From positions 186,001-250,000 of the forward strand of contig NZ_CAXBBQ010000005.1 in NCBI RefSeq assembly GCF_963974575.1: a DNA stretch of 64,000 nucleotides, read 5' to 3'. The position numbers and the translations under genes were made by a program. The stretch comes from Sphingosinicella sp963974575. Its GTDB lineage: Bacteria; Pseudomonadota; Alphaproteobacteria; Sphingomonadales; Sphingomonadaceae. Shown piece after piece: positions 25,182 to 34,618 of this stretch. The stretch's first letter is position 1; each line of letters starts with the position of its first letter. Below the pieces are notes generated by a model, which saw nothing but the letters and a program-made list of their open reading frames with translations, had not been told where the DNA came from and did not search any database.

Positions 25182-26540
25182 GTGCAGGCCAATCGCGTAC
25201 TCGTTGTCGGCAAGGATGAAGCGCACGCGAAAGCGGGCGTCGCGAAGATCGCGGCCGACAAGTTCACCCAGGTGCAGGCCACCTCGTGGATGGAAGCGAT
25301 CCCGCTCGCGTCGAGCGGGCGCTACCAGCTTGTCATCGTGCTTGCGGGCGCGGAAATCGGCATCGCCGCCGTCACCACCTTCGCGCGCAGCGCCGAGCGG
25401 TGGGCGCAGCGCGAAGGCATGATGCTCGTCGCGCTCACTGAAGACGGCACCGCCGCGCTTCACCGCGATCTCCAGCATGCAGGCTTCGACGACATCATTC
25501 ACCGGCCAATGCATCCCAAACAGGTCGCAAGCCGCATCGCCATACTGCTGCGCCTCTCCACGATGCGCCGCGAGCTTGCCCGTCGCCAGGCGACCGCGCG
25601 CGGTTTCACGAGCGGCGACGGACTGTTCCTCGCGCCTGCCGAGCCGGTGATCGCAAGCCGCCGGGCATCCGTCCTGCTCATTCAGTTCGATCAGAGCGCA
25701 CACTGCGCCGAACAGTTCAACCGCGCCGTGCGGTCCTGCACCGAGGCGACGATTTGCGACGATCCCGAGGCGGCGCGTGCGCTGCTTTATCGCGGTGGTC
25801 TCGATGCCGTGCTGCTCTGCTCGGCGGTCGATCCCAAGAGCGCCATCGATTTCGTGGACCGAATGCGCCGCGTGCCCGCGCTCTACAATCTCCCCGCGCT
25901 GCTCGCGACGCCGGACGTCGAGAAGCTTGACCTCGATATGGTGTTCAATGCGGGCGTCACCGATGTCGCGCCGACCTGCCTGTCGAGCGAGCAGCTCTCC
26001 GTGCACCTCACCTCGTTCAAGCGGCTCGAGGCGCTGCGCGCCGCGCTTGCCGCGCGCTATGCGCAGCATGTCGAGATGGTCATTCGCGACGGGCTCACCG
26101 GATTTGCGGGCCACGGCTTCGGCATGGCCCACCTGCAGTCGACCTTGCGCGACTGCACCGAGCTTTCGCTTCCCGTGGCCGTGGCCGGGCTCACGATTGA
26201 GAACCTCGACGAGATCAATGCCACGCACGGCTATCTCGCGGGCGACATCGTGATGCGCCGCGTCGGCGACACGGTCCGCCGGTGCATCCGCGGCGAGGAT
26301 ATGGCGACGCGCCTGTCGGGCAGCCGCATCCTCGTACAGTTCCCGGACACGCGCTATGCAAGCGCGAATGTCGCGATCCGCCGCCTTGCGAACGTTTTGC
26401 GGTTACAGAAGATCGATCTGCCGGGCGGTGCTTCCACTGCGCTCAGGATCGGCTACACTCTCGCCTGCTGGGATGGCGATGCCGACGCGCGTAGCCTTGT
26501 TGCGTCGCTGAAGGCGCGGAAGGTCGCGGTCGCCGCCTGA
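25182..26540 (+). CDS. Receiver-like plus degenerate GGDEF regulatory protein
   Basis: 452 residues from a GTG start. Two receiver-like folds are suggested (about residues 1-125 and 160-280), each lacking an obvious phosphoacceptor Asp. The C-terminal 170 residues follow the GGDEF fold (RDGLTGFAGHGFGMAHL, then GYLAGDIVMRRVGDTVRR). The signature position reads RLSGSRILVQFP, so no GGDEF motif remains. Double receiver plus GGDEF is the PleD/PopA architecture, and a catalytically dead version would act as a c-di-GMP effector or scaffold; this is inference. It is probably co-transcribed with the EAL gene upstream. Confidence 0.7.
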   Translation: MQANRVLVVGKDEAHAKAGVAKIAADKFTQVQATSWMEAIPLASSGRYQLVIVLAGAEIGIAAVTTFARSAERWAQREGMMLVALTEDGTAALHRDLQHAGFDDIIHRPMHPKQVASRIAILLRLSTMRRELARRQATARGFTSGDGLFLAPAEPVIASRRASVLLIQFDQSAHCAEQFNRAVRSCTEATICDDPEAARALLYRGGLDAVLLCSAVDPKSAIDFVDRMRRVPALYNLPALLATPDVEKLDLDMVFNAGVTDVAPTCLSSEQLSVHLTSFKRLEALRAALAARYAQHVEMVIRDGLTGFAGHGFGMAHLQSTLRDCTELSLPVAVAGLTIENLDEINATHGYLAGDIVMRRVGDTVRRCIRGEDMATRLSGSRILVQFPDTRYASANVAIRRLANVLRLQKIDLPGGASTALRIGYTLACWDGDADARSLVASLKARKVAVAA

Positions 26541-26566
26541 TCCGGCTCCCATGCGGGAGGCTTTTC

Positions 26567-27208
26567 ATGGCGATTACCATTGATGTCATTTCGGATTTCG
26601 TCTGCCCGTGGTGCTGGATCGGCAAGCGCCATCTCGATACCTTCGCGAACGAGGCGGACATCGCGTGCCGCTGGCACCCCTATCTGCTCCATCCGGACAT
26701 GCCCGAAGGCGGTGTCGACCGCGCGGCGTTCGTCCGTCAGAAGTTCGGCAGCGACGCGCGTGCGAAGGAACTGGGAGCGGGTGTCACTGCCGCTGCGAAG
26801 GGCGTCGGCCTCGATATCGATTACAGCCGCGTAGAGCGCGTGCCCGATACCCGCGATGCGCACCGCCTCGTGCGCTGGGCGGGCGGGCAGGGGCGAGCGG
26901 ACGCTGTCGCCGAAGGCTTGTTCCGCGCCTATTTCAGCGAAGGCCGCGATATCGGGGATGCGGCTGTCCTCGCGGATATCGGCGCCGCGGCGGGCATGGA
27001 CCGCGCCATTCTTGAAGGGCTTCTCGCCGGCGATGCCGACCGGGACATCATCGATGCGCAAGCGGACCGGGCCCGTTCGATGGGCGTCAGCGGCGTGCCC
27101 ACGCATATCTTCGCCAACACGGTCGCCGTGGTCGGCGCCCAGCCGATCGAAGCGCTGCGGCAGGCGGCGGAACGCGTGGCGGCCGCCGGGACAGGCCCTG
27201 GCGATTGA
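26567..27208 (+). CDS. DsbA-family (FrnE-like) thiol oxidoreductase
   Basis: 213 residues of the DSBA-like thioredoxin fold, without a signal peptide. The redox motif CPWCWIG is near residues 14-20 (DFVCPWCWIGKRH). The family's C-terminal VSGVPTHIFAN cis-Pro region is present. This layout is that of FrnE / 2-hydroxychromene-2-carboxylate isomerase-like proteins, which are cytoplasmic. GGGAGG precedes the ATG. It is convergent with the truncated ClC gene. Confidence 0.85.
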   Translation: MAITIDVISDFVCPWCWIGKRHLDTFANEADIACRWHPYLLHPDMPEGGVDRAAFVRQKFGSDARAKELGAGVTAAAKGVGLDIDYSRVERVPDTRDAHRLVRWAGGQGRADAVAEGLFRAYFSEGRDIGDAAVLADIGAAAGMDRAILEGLLAGDADRDIIDAQADRARSMGVSGVPTHIFANTVAVVGAQPIEALRQAAERVAAAGTGPGD

Positions 27209-27212
27209 TTGC

Positions 27213-27233
27213 GTCGGCGGATCGCCCGCCGAC
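27213..27233. terminator. GC-rich hairpin between convergent genes
   Basis: GTCGGCGG and CCGCCGAC form a perfect 8-base stem around a 5-base loop, just past the stop of the DsbA-like gene and before the end of the ClC remnant. There is no strong T-run, so it is a possible rather than a certain terminator. Confidence 0.45.
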
Positions 27234-27240
27234 ACGGAAA

Positions 27241-28260
27241 TCAGGCGTCCTTGCCGGCCTTTTTCGTTTCCGCGGCAAGCTTGGCGTGCCAGGGCTGGGC
27301 GAGCCCGTGATACAAGCGTTCCTTGCAAACGAGGCGTGACGTGCCGTGCGCGATCAGCGCCGCCGTGAACAGCGGAAGAATGAGGCCCCGGCTCGCGGTC
27401 GCCTCGACGATGATGATAACGGCGGTCAGGGGAGCCCGAACGACGCCCGTGAAATAGGCGACCATGCCGAGCAGCACCACCGCTCCGCCCGGCTCGTCGG
27501 GGAAAATCGCTTTCAGGATGGCGCCGAGTCCTGCGCCGGCCGACAGGGACGGGGCAAAAATGCCGCCCGGTATGCCTGCAACGGCGGTTGCCAGCGTCGC
27601 GATCAGCTTGGACGGGCCATACCAATAGGGCGTCTCCGTGCCTTCGATGATGCCGTGCGCGGCTTCGTATCCCGTGCCCCAGGTCAGTCCTGTCGAGACG
27701 CCGGTGAGCGCGACGACGGTGCCGCAAAGCAGCGCCCAGCGCACTGGCTGGTCCCGCATCGCCGGTATCCAGCGGTCCTTGTATCGGTCGATGTCGAGCA
27801 TCATGCGCGCGAACAGCCCCCCGGTCAGCCCGCCGACGATGCCGGCGATGGGGGCGACGCGAAGCGCGCCGCTGAAATGCATGGTCTGCCGGACGAAGCC
27901 GAAATAGACATAGTCCCCGGCAAGGCCGAGGCTGACCATGCCTGCGATCAGGATCGTGGTCATCGCCAGCAGCGCCATGCGCTGCTCATAGGCGTCGGCG
28001 AGTTCCTCGATCGCGAAGGTGAGACCGGCAAGCGGCGTGTTGAACGCGGCGGCGACACCCGCCGCGCCCCCGGCGATGATGACGGAAGCGCGCAGCGGCA
28101 CCTGAAGCAGGCGGTGATACCCGGCCATGATCGCTGCGGAGATCTGCACGGTCGGGCCTTCACGGCCGACCGAGCCCCCGACGAGGAGCGCCGCGACGGT
28201 CAGGATCAGCTTCATCACCGCCGCCCGCACCATGATCCTCAGCTTTCGCAGCGCTTCCAA
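27241..28260 (-). pseudogene. 5'-truncated ClC-family chloride channel/antiporter
   Basis: The open frame starts at a TTG and encodes 339 residues that begin only just before the second ClC signature, GREGPT (residues about 33-38). The third signature, GIFAPSLSAGAGLG, and the glutamate-bearing GVVRAPLTAVIIIVEAT follow, so the C-terminal two thirds are intact. The first signature (GSGIP) and the first helices are absent. An in-frame TAG at 28306-28308 allows only 15 more residues, and the preceding gene's terminator begins at 28334. The protein is therefore short by roughly 90 residues against usual bacterial ClC length. I infer a 5' deletion. Confidence 0.75.
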
Positions 28261-28298
28261 AGTGAACGTGTTTCCCCGGAGACAGTGTGCAGGATGGA

Positions 28299-28315
28299 TT
28301 GCCGTCTAACGGCAA
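28299..28315. repeat. Short inverted repeat upstream of the ClC remnant
   Basis: TTGCCGT (28299-28305) and ACGGCAA (28309-28315) form a 7-base inverted repeat with a 3-base centre, placed about 40 bases from the truncated gene start. It may be an operator or a relic at the deletion join; no protein is assigned. Confidence 0.3.
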
Positions 28316-28333
28316 ATGCAGCGCCGGGGCAAG

Positions 28334-28365
28334 AAAAGGGCCGCCCGCGCGTCGGCGGGCAGCCC
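28334..28365 (-). terminator. Rho-independent terminator of the VOC-family gene
   Basis: On the minus strand, an 11-base stem with one mismatch (28355-28365 with 28338-28348), a 6-base loop and a TTTT run follow the stop codon of the VOC gene by nine bases. The shape is that of an intrinsic terminator. Confidence 0.7.
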
Positions 28366-28373
28366 GCGTTGGT

Positions 28374-28754
28374 TCAGCTCATCCGGTGCAGAGCGCAGAG
28401 CTTGTTGCCGGAGGGATCGCGCAGATAGGCAAGGTAAAGCTTGCCGAAGCTGCCTTCGCGCACGCCGGGCGGATCTTCGCAGGTCGTGCCGCCGTTCGCC
28501 ACGCCCGCGGCGTGCCAGGCGTCGGCCTCAGCCAGCGTTTTTGCGGCGAAGCCGATCGTCCCGCCATTGGCGCAGCTCGCAGGTCCGCCGTCGATCGGTT
28601 GCGTCACGGCGAAGATGCCGCTCTGCGTCACGTAGAAAATGCGTCCCTTGTCATCCATTGTGCCCGGCGGAACGCCGAGTGCGCCGAGCGTCGCGTCGTA
28701 GAATGTCTTGGCGGCGGCCGTGTCGTCCGCGCCGACCATGATGTGACTGAACAC
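28374..28754 (-). CDS. VOC-family (glyoxalase-like) protein
   Basis: 126 residues with the vicinal-oxygen-chelate fold: an N-terminal HIMVGADDTAAAKTFYDATLG, central strands, and a C-terminal segment LYLAYLRDPSGNKLCALH typical of family members. Possible metal ligands are His 4 and an acidic residue near the C-terminus. The substrate cannot be inferred, and such genes are often annotated simply as VOC family or lactoylglutathione lyase-like. It is followed by its own terminator. Confidence 0.82.
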   Translation of the reverse strand: MFSHIMVGADDTAAAKTFYDATLGALGVPPGTMDDKGRIFYVTQSGIFAVTQPIDGGPASCANGGTIGFAAKTLAEADAWHAAGVANGGTTCEDPPGVREGSFGKLYLAYLRDPSGNKLCALHRMS

Positions 28755-28949
28755 CTCTTCTCTCCTCCTCGAATGCCGCAGGGGAATGCGGCTTCGGGCG
28801 AACTGATCGCATGGGGTCCGTGGCGCATCAAGATATCACTACCGGCAGTCGGAATTCAGGTTGTGCTCGACACGGCCCCCCCCAAACTGTGAAAAGCGGG
28901 CCGCGTTCAGTTCGGTACGCGAAAATCCGGCATTCGACAGGAGAAATTC

Positions 28950-30761
28950 ATGCGCTTCACTCTTGCTCTGCTGCTGGCCTGCGCCACGCCGCTCGCTTTT
29001 GCCCCTGTTCCGGCGATCGCGCAGACAGCGCCTGAAAATGTCCAGGATGCGGCGCTGCTCCAGTTCCTCGACCAGGCGTTTGACGAGCGCGTGAGCCTCC
29101 AGCCCGAAACCTTGACGCAGCTCGGACTCAAGACCGACAACGACCGGCTCAATGACTACACGGATGCCGCTGCGGTACGCGAGCAAGCGCTTGCGGAGCG
29201 CCAGCTCAAGGAGATGCGCGCGCGCTTCCGGCCCGAGCAGCTCAGCAAGCGCGCGCAAATAAGTTTCCGCCTCTTCGAATATGATGTTCAGCGGAGCCGC
29301 AAGGCTTTCGCGTTTCGAAAACTGCGCTTCCCGGTCACGACCAACGGCAGTCCGGCGGGCGACATCCCGGTGCTTCTCATCAACAACCACAAGGTCGATA
29401 CCGTGGCTGATGCGGAGGCCTATATCGCCCGCCTGCGCGATACCGAGCGCGTGATGCGGGAGGTTGCGGCAACCATGCGGGCGCAGGCCGCGCAGGGCGT
29501 TGTTCCCAACACGGTGAATTTCGCGCCCGCACGCGCCGACGCCGGCAAAGTCCTCGTCGGAGCGCCGTTCGACAGCGGTCCGGATTCAACGCTGATGGCC
29601 GATTTCCGCAAGAAGGTCGGCGCTCTGGGTGCCCCGCCTGCGGTGAAGGAGAAGCTTCTTGCCGATGCAAGCGCGGCGCTGACGGGCCCGCTCCGCACCG
29701 GCTACGACGTGCTGATCGCTGCGATCGACGAGGTCGCGCCCCTGTCGAAAGGCAATTTCGGGGTCTGGAGCCTGCCCGGCGGCGATGCCTATTACGCAGA
29801 CCAGCTTGAAAGCGCGACGACGACGAACCTCACGGCGGATCAGATTCACGCGCTGGGGCTGAAGCAGGTTGCGGCGATCCGGCAGGAGATGGAGGCGATC
29901 AAACGCGAGGTTGGGTTCGATGGCACGCTCAATCAGTTCTTCGATCACATCCGCACCGATCCCGAATTCAAATATCCCAATACCGATGCGGGCCGCGAAA
30001 CCTATCTGAAGGATGCGCGGGCAGTGATCGCGTCGGTGATGGACGTCGCACCGCGCTACTTTAGTGTGCTGCCCAAGGCCGCGCTGGAGGTGCGTGCGGT
30101 GGAAAAATGGCGCGAAGCGACCGCGCCGACCGCGTTTTACAACCAGCCCTCGGCAGACGGCTCACGGCCTGGCATCTACTACGTCAATCTCGTTGACATG
30201 AACCAGACGCAGAAGGTGCAGGTCGCCGGAATCTCCGTGCATGAAGGCGCGCCCGGCCACCACTTCCAGATCGCGCGTCAGCAGGAACTGACGGGCATTC
30301 CGAAGTTCCGCATGTTTGGCGGCTACGGCGCCTATATGGAGGGCTGGGGCCTTTATTCGGAAAGGCTGGCGGACGAGATGGGCGCGTACAAAGGCCCTTA
30401 CGAACGGTTCGGCATGCTCTCGCTTCAGGTGTGGCGGGCGATCCGTCTGGTGCTCGACACCGGTATCCATTCGAAGCGCTGGACGCGCGATCAGGCGATC
30501 GCCTATTTTCGCGCCAACAGTTCGGTATCGGATACCGACATCGCGCGCGAGGTCGATCGCTATTTCAACTGGCCGGGGCAGGCGTCGAGCTACATGGTCG
30601 GCCAGCTCAAGATCGCGGAACTCCGCGCCCGCGCCGAGCGCGCGCTCGGGCAGCGCTTCGACATTCGCGAATTTCACGAAGCCGTCCTCAGCGAAGGCGC
30701 CCTGCCGCTGAACGTGCTCGAGGAACAGGTCGATCAGTACATCGCCGCGAAGCGCCGCTAG
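28950..30761 (+). CDS. Secreted DUF885 peptidase-like protein
   Basis: 603 residues with a clear signal peptide (cleavage after about residue 25, AIAQTA). The DUF885 family features are present in the C-terminal third: VAGISVHEGAPGHHFQIARQ, then GGYGAYMEGWGLYSERLADEMG. HEGAPGHH with the downstream Glu resembles a zinc-metallopeptidase site (gluzincin-like), but the biochemical role of DUF885 is unknown. The last segment GQRFDIREFHEAVLSEGALPL is also typical. GGAGAAA precedes the ATG. The protein is probably periplasmic. Confidence 0.85.
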   Translation: MRFTLALLLACATPLAFAPVPAIAQTAPENVQDAALLQFLDQAFDERVSLQPETLTQLGLKTDNDRLNDYTDAAAVREQALAERQLKEMRARFRPEQLSKRAQISFRLFEYDVQRSRKAFAFRKLRFPVTTNGSPAGDIPVLLINNHKVDTVADAEAYIARLRDTERVMREVAATMRAQAAQGVVPNTVNFAPARADAGKVLVGAPFDSGPDSTLMADFRKKVGALGAPPAVKEKLLADASAALTGPLRTGYDVLIAAIDEVAPLSKGNFGVWSLPGGDAYYADQLESATTTNLTADQIHALGLKQVAAIRQEMEAIKREVGFDGTLNQFFDHIRTDPEFKYPNTDAGRETYLKDARAVIASVMDVAPRYFSVLPKAALEVRAVEKWREATAPTAFYNQPSADGSRPGIYYVNLVDMNQTQKVQVAGISVHEGAPGHHFQIARQQELTGIPKFRMFGGYGAYMEGWGLYSERLADEMGAYKGPYERFGMLSLQVWRAIRLVLDTGIHSKRWTRDQAIAYFRANSSVSDTDIAREVDRYFNWPGQASSYMVGQLKIAELRARAERALGQRFDIREFHEAVLSEGALPLNVLEEQVDQYIAAKRR

Positions 30762-30798
30762 CGCATCGTGCGGAAACGTGACGCGCTGATCGGGGACG

Positions 30799-33700
30799 CT
30801 ATCCGGCGAGCTTCCCCATCGCGCGCGCCACGTTAAGCCCACCCTGCAGCCGCGATGCCGGGTTCGGCCAGTCGCGGCCGATGAACAGCTTGTGGTCGGG
30901 GCGTAGCCTCGCCACCTGCGCGTTCTTCTGCACGAACTCGATCAGCTTGCCGGGTTTCGGGAAGCTGCCGGCGTGGAAGGCGATCAGCGCGCCCTTGGGT
31001 CCGGCCTCCAGCTTCTCGATGTTGGCGGCTTTGCAGTGCAGTTTGATTTCAATGACTTTCAGCAGATTGCTGACCTCATTTGGCAACTTGCCGAAGCGGT
31101 CGATCATCTCGGCGGCAAACGGCTCCACGCCGGCCACCTCGTCGATGTCGTTGAGCCGCCGATAGAGCGCCATGCGAAGGTTGAGGTCGGCCACATAGCT
31201 TTCGGGGATGAGGATCGGCGCATCCACCGCGATCTGCGGGCTGAACGCCTCGCGCGGCCGGTCGAGGCCCGCCGCGTCGGCGCGCGCTGCCAGCATCGCC
31301 TCCTCAAGCATGTCCTGATACAGTTCGAAGCCGATCTCGCGGATATGCCCGGATTGCTCGTCGCCGAGCAGATTGCCCGCGCCCCGAATGTCCAAATCCT
31401 GCGCGGCGAGCTGGAAGCCCGCGCCCAATGTGTCGAGGTTGGAAAGCACCTGCAGCCGCTTCGTGGCCGTCTCGGTGATCACGTGGTTCGCGGGTGTCGT
31501 CAGATACGCATAGGCGCGCGTCTTCGATCGGCCCACGCGGCCCCGGATCTGGTAGAGCTGGGCGAGTCCGAACATGTCGGCGCGGTGCACCACCAGCGTA
31601 TTGGCGCTCGGAATGTCGAGCCCGGATTCGATGATCGTCGTGGACACCAGCACGTCGTAGCGCTTGTCGTAGAAGGCGGACATGCGCTCCTCGACCTCGG
31701 TCGCCCCCATCTGCCCGTGCGCGACGATGAACTTCACTTCGGGAACGTGCGTGCGCAGGAAGTCCTCGATCTCGGGGATATCGGCGATGCGCGGCGTCAC
31801 GAAGAAGCTCTGGCCACCGCGATAATGCTCGCGCAGCAGCGCTTCGCGCACCACCACCTCGTCCCACGGCATCACATAGGTGCGCACCGCCAGCCGGTCG
31901 ACCGGCGGCGTTGCGATGATCGACATGTCGCGTAGCCCCGACATCGCCATCTGCAGCGTGCGCGGGATCGGCGTCGCGGTCAGTGTCAGCACGTGCACGT
32001 CGGACTTCAGCTGTTTCAGCCGTTCCTTGTGGATCACGCCGAAGCGCTGCTCTTCATCCACGATGACAAGGCCGAGTCGCTTGAAATTGATATTCTTCGA
32101 TAAAAGTGCGTGCGTTCCGACCACGATATCGACGCTGCCGTCGGCAAGTCCCGCGCGTGTCTGCGCGGCCTCGCCCGCCGGAACCAGCCGCGAAAGATGC
32201 CCGATCTTCACCGGCAGTCCATCGAAACGCTCGCGGAAGTTCTGCGCGTGCTGCCGCGCGAGCAGCGTTGTCGGGCAGACCACCGCCACCTGGTTCCCCG
32301 CCATCGCGCCCACGAACGCCGCGCGCAGCGCCACCTCGGTCTTGCCGAAGCCGACATCGCCCACGATCAGCCGGTCCATCGGCTTGCCCGCCGCAAGGTC
32401 CGCGACCACGTCGTCCACCGCGCGCAGCTGATCGTCGGTCTCGGCATAAGGGAAGCGGTCCACGAACGCCCCGAAAGTAGACGCCTCCGCCTCGAAAACC
32501 TTCCCCGGCCGAGTCGCTCTCTCCGCGGCTACTTTGAGTAGTTCGTTCGCAATCTCCCGAATCCGCTCCTTCATCCGCGCCTTGCGGGCCTGCCAACTCG
32601 CGCCCCCAAGCTTGTCGAGCGCCACGCCCTCGGAGTCGGAGCCATAGCGCGAGAGAACGTCCATGTTCTCCACCGGCACATACAGCTTGTCGCCGCCCGC
32701 GTACGAAAGGTGCACGCAGTCATGCGGGCTCCGGCCCACCTCGATCGTGGTCAGCCCCTCGTAGCGCCCGATGCCGTGGTCCGCGTGAACCACGAGGTCG
32801 CCCGGCGTCATCATGGAAATCTGGTCCATGAAGGCATCGGCCTTGCGCGCCCGTTTCACGCGCCGCACCATCCGGTCGCCGAACATGTCCTGCTCGGAAA
32901 CGAGCGCGACATCGCCTGTCGTGAAGCCGTGGTCGATCGGCAGCACCGCCATCGCAGCGCCGCCGCTCTTGGCGGCACCCAGTGCCTCCTGCCAGTTCTC
33001 CACGATATGCAGCGGCCCGAAGCCGTGGTCGGCAAGCAGCGTGTGCAGCCGGTCGCGCGAACCTTCGGTGTAGCTCGCCAGCACCACGCGGTGGCCGCTC
33101 TTGTGCAGCGCGGCGACATGTGTGCCGACGGCCTCGTAGATGTTCGCCTGCGCCGCGCGCTCCGGCGCGAAGTCCCGCGCCGCCGTCACGCCGAGGTCGA
33201 GCACGGCATCCTCGTCGGGCCGCGCGAAGTGCGTGGCGAGGTGCATCTGCCGCGCGTCCCACTCTGCCTTCGTCAGGTACAGCGCCTCGGGCGGCAGCGG
33301 CCGGTAGCTGCCTGGCTCGCGCGTCATCGCGGAAACGCGGTTGCCGTGATAATCGGCGATGGCGGCGAAGCGCTGCTCGGCGGCAAGGCTCGTGCCCTCG
33401 TCGCGCACGATGATGTCGGCCGCGCCCAGATAGTCGAACACCGCGCCGAGCCCGTCCTCGAACAGGGGTAGCCAGTTCTCCATGCCCGCGAGCCGCCGCC
33501 CGTCGCTCACCGCCTGATAGAGTGGATCGCTGGTTGCGGTTGCGCCAAAGCGATCGACGTAGCCACGCCGGAAGCGCTGGATGCTGTCCGCCGAAAGCAG
33601 CGCCTCGGAAACCGGCAGCAGGTCGAAGCCCGCGTTGGTGCCGGTCGTCATCTGGCTGGCGGGGTCGAACAGCCGCAGCGTCTCGATCTCGTCACCGAAG

Positions 33701-34263
33701 AAGTCCAGCCGCAGCGCGTGCTCGCTGCCTGCCGGGAACAAGTCCAGGATGCCGCCGCGTACAGCGAACTCGCCTGCGTCCATCACCGTATCGGTACGCA
33801 CATAGCCGTTGGCCACGAGCATTTCGGAGAGCGCGTCACGGTCGATGCGTTCGCCCGGTGCGATGCGGGCCGAGAGCCGGCTCAGCCGCTCGGGCGCCAG
33901 CGTCCGCTGGATGAGCGCGTTCACCGTCGTCGCGACAAGCTGCGGCGTCGTCACCGGCCTCAGCAGCCCAGCAAGCCCTGCGACCCGCTCCGCCGCCACG
34001 CGCAGCGAGGGCGAAGCGCGGTCGTAGGGCAGCGAGTCCCACGCCGGAACGTACAGCGTCTCCACCTCGGGCGCGAAGAAGTGCGCGGCATCAAGAAGTT
34101 GATGCGCGGCAAGGTCGTCGGGCGCGACGAACACTGCGCGCGCGCCCTTCGCGAACGCGGCACGCGCGAGGTCCGCGAGCAGCCACGGCTGGAAACCGGC
34201 GGGTGCGCTTGCGAGCGTCAGCGGCGCCCCCACCTTTGCGATCGTCTCGACGTAGTTCTTCAC
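30799..34263 (-). CDS. mfd: Transcription-repair coupling factor Mfd
   Basis: 1154 residues from a GTG at 34263, the usual size. It removes RNA polymerase stalled at lesions and recruits UvrA. The N-terminal UvrB-like region (VPAWDSLPYDRASPS) is followed by the CarD-like polymerase-interaction domain (PGDLVVHADHGIGRYEGL) and a superfamily 2 translocase with Walker A GDVGFGKTE and DEEQRFGV. Helicase motifs (TATPIPRTLQMAM, QIRGRVGRS) and a C-terminal TRCF domain complete it. The start overlaps the sdhE stop, so the two are coupled. The open frame continues upstream over sdhE as a shadow. Confidence 0.96.
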   Translation of the reverse strand: MKNYVETIAKVGAPLTLASAPAGFQPWLLADLARAAFAKGARAVFVAPDDLAAHQLLDAAHFFAPEVETLYVPAWDSLPYDRASPSLRVAAERVAGLAGLLRPVTTPQLVATTVNALIQRTLAPERLSRLSARIAPGERIDRDALSEMLVANGYVRTDTVMDAGEFAVRGGILDLFPAGSEHALRLDFFGDEIETLRLFDPASQMTTGTNAGFDLLPVSEALLSADSIQRFRRGYVDRFGATATSDPLYQAVSDGRRLAGMENWLPLFEDGLGAVFDYLGAADIIVRDEGTSLAAEQRFAAIADYHGNRVSAMTREPGSYRPLPPEALYLTKAEWDARQMHLATHFARPDEDAVLDLGVTAARDFAPERAAQANIYEAVGTHVAALHKSGHRVVLASYTEGSRDRLHTLLADHGFGPLHIVENWQEALGAAKSGGAAMAVLPIDHGFTTGDVALVSEQDMFGDRMVRRVKRARKADAFMDQISMMTPGDLVVHADHGIGRYEGLTTIEVGRSPHDCVHLSYAGGDKLYVPVENMDVLSRYGSDSEGVALDKLGGASWQARKARMKERIREIANELLKVAAERATRPGKVFEAEASTFGAFVDRFPYAETDDQLRAVDDVVADLAAGKPMDRLIVGDVGFGKTEVALRAAFVGAMAGNQVAVVCPTTLLARQHAQNFRERFDGLPVKIGHLSRLVPAGEAAQTRAGLADGSVDIVVGTHALLSKNINFKRLGLVIVDEEQRFGVIHKERLKQLKSDVHVLTLTATPIPRTLQMAMSGLRDMSIIATPPVDRLAVRTYVMPWDEVVVREALLREHYRGGQSFFVTPRIADIPEIEDFLRTHVPEVKFIVAHGQMGATEVEERMSAFYDKRYDVLVSTTIIESGLDIPSANTLVVHRADMFGLAQLYQIRGRVGRSKTRAYAYLTTPANHVITETATKRLQVLSNLDTLGAGFQLAAQDLDIRGAGNLLGDEQSGHIREIGFELYQDMLEEAMLAARADAAGLDRPREAFSPQIAVDAPILIPESYVADLNLRMALYRRLNDIDEVAGVEPFAAEMIDRFGKLPNEVSNLLKVIEIKLHCKAANIEKLEAGPKGALIAFHAGSFPKPGKLIEFVQKNAQVARLRPDHKLFIGRDWPNPASRLQGGLNVARAMGKLAG

Positions 34264-34532
34264 TCCGGCGCCACCATGAAATCGAGCCGCGTCAAAGCGT
34301 CGAGCAGCGGCCCATGCCACCGCTCCGGCGCCTCGGCCGTGCCGATCGCCCACGCCATGATCTCCACGTCGTCCTCTTCGAGGAACGCTTCCATCCACGC
34401 GATCTCGGCCTCGCCCCAGCCCGCGAGATAGCGGTCGGTGAAGCTGCCGATCATGATGTCGGCTTCCTTGGTGCCGCGGTGCCATGCGCGGAAGTGGAGC
34501 CGCCGCCGGCGCGCGTCGAGGGGGTTGGTCAT
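34260..34532 (-). CDS. sdhE: SdhE/SDHAF2-type FAD assembly factor
   Basis: About 90 residues from ATG at 34532 (MTNPLDARRRRLHFRAWHRG); an in-frame ATG at 34553 would add seven. The RGTKEADIMIGSF segment contains the family's RGxxE motif, which contacts the flavoprotein. DxxxWxxG-like helices complete the five-helix bundle. It promotes covalent flavinylation of succinate dehydrogenase. Its TGA overlaps the GTG of mfd. The recG / sdhE / mfd neighbourhood is common in Alphaproteobacteria. Confidence 0.92.
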   Translation of the reverse strand: MTNPLDARRRRLHFRAWHRGTKEADIMIGSFTDRYLAGWGEAEIAWMEAFLEEDDVEIMAWAIGTAEAPERWHGPLLDALTRLDFMVAPE

Positions 34533-34618
34533 CTGCGCTTTCGCCAATAGCAATGAGACGGAAAGCGCATTTGCGCCTCCCGCTGCATGGGGTTAGTCAG
34601 TTCGCGAAGCGAGATACC

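Noticed and set aside
34263..34485. Longer Mfd start 74 codons upstream
   Set aside because: That segment lies over sdhE and has no Mfd similarity; the GTG at 34263 gives the normal N-terminus with a coupled overlap.
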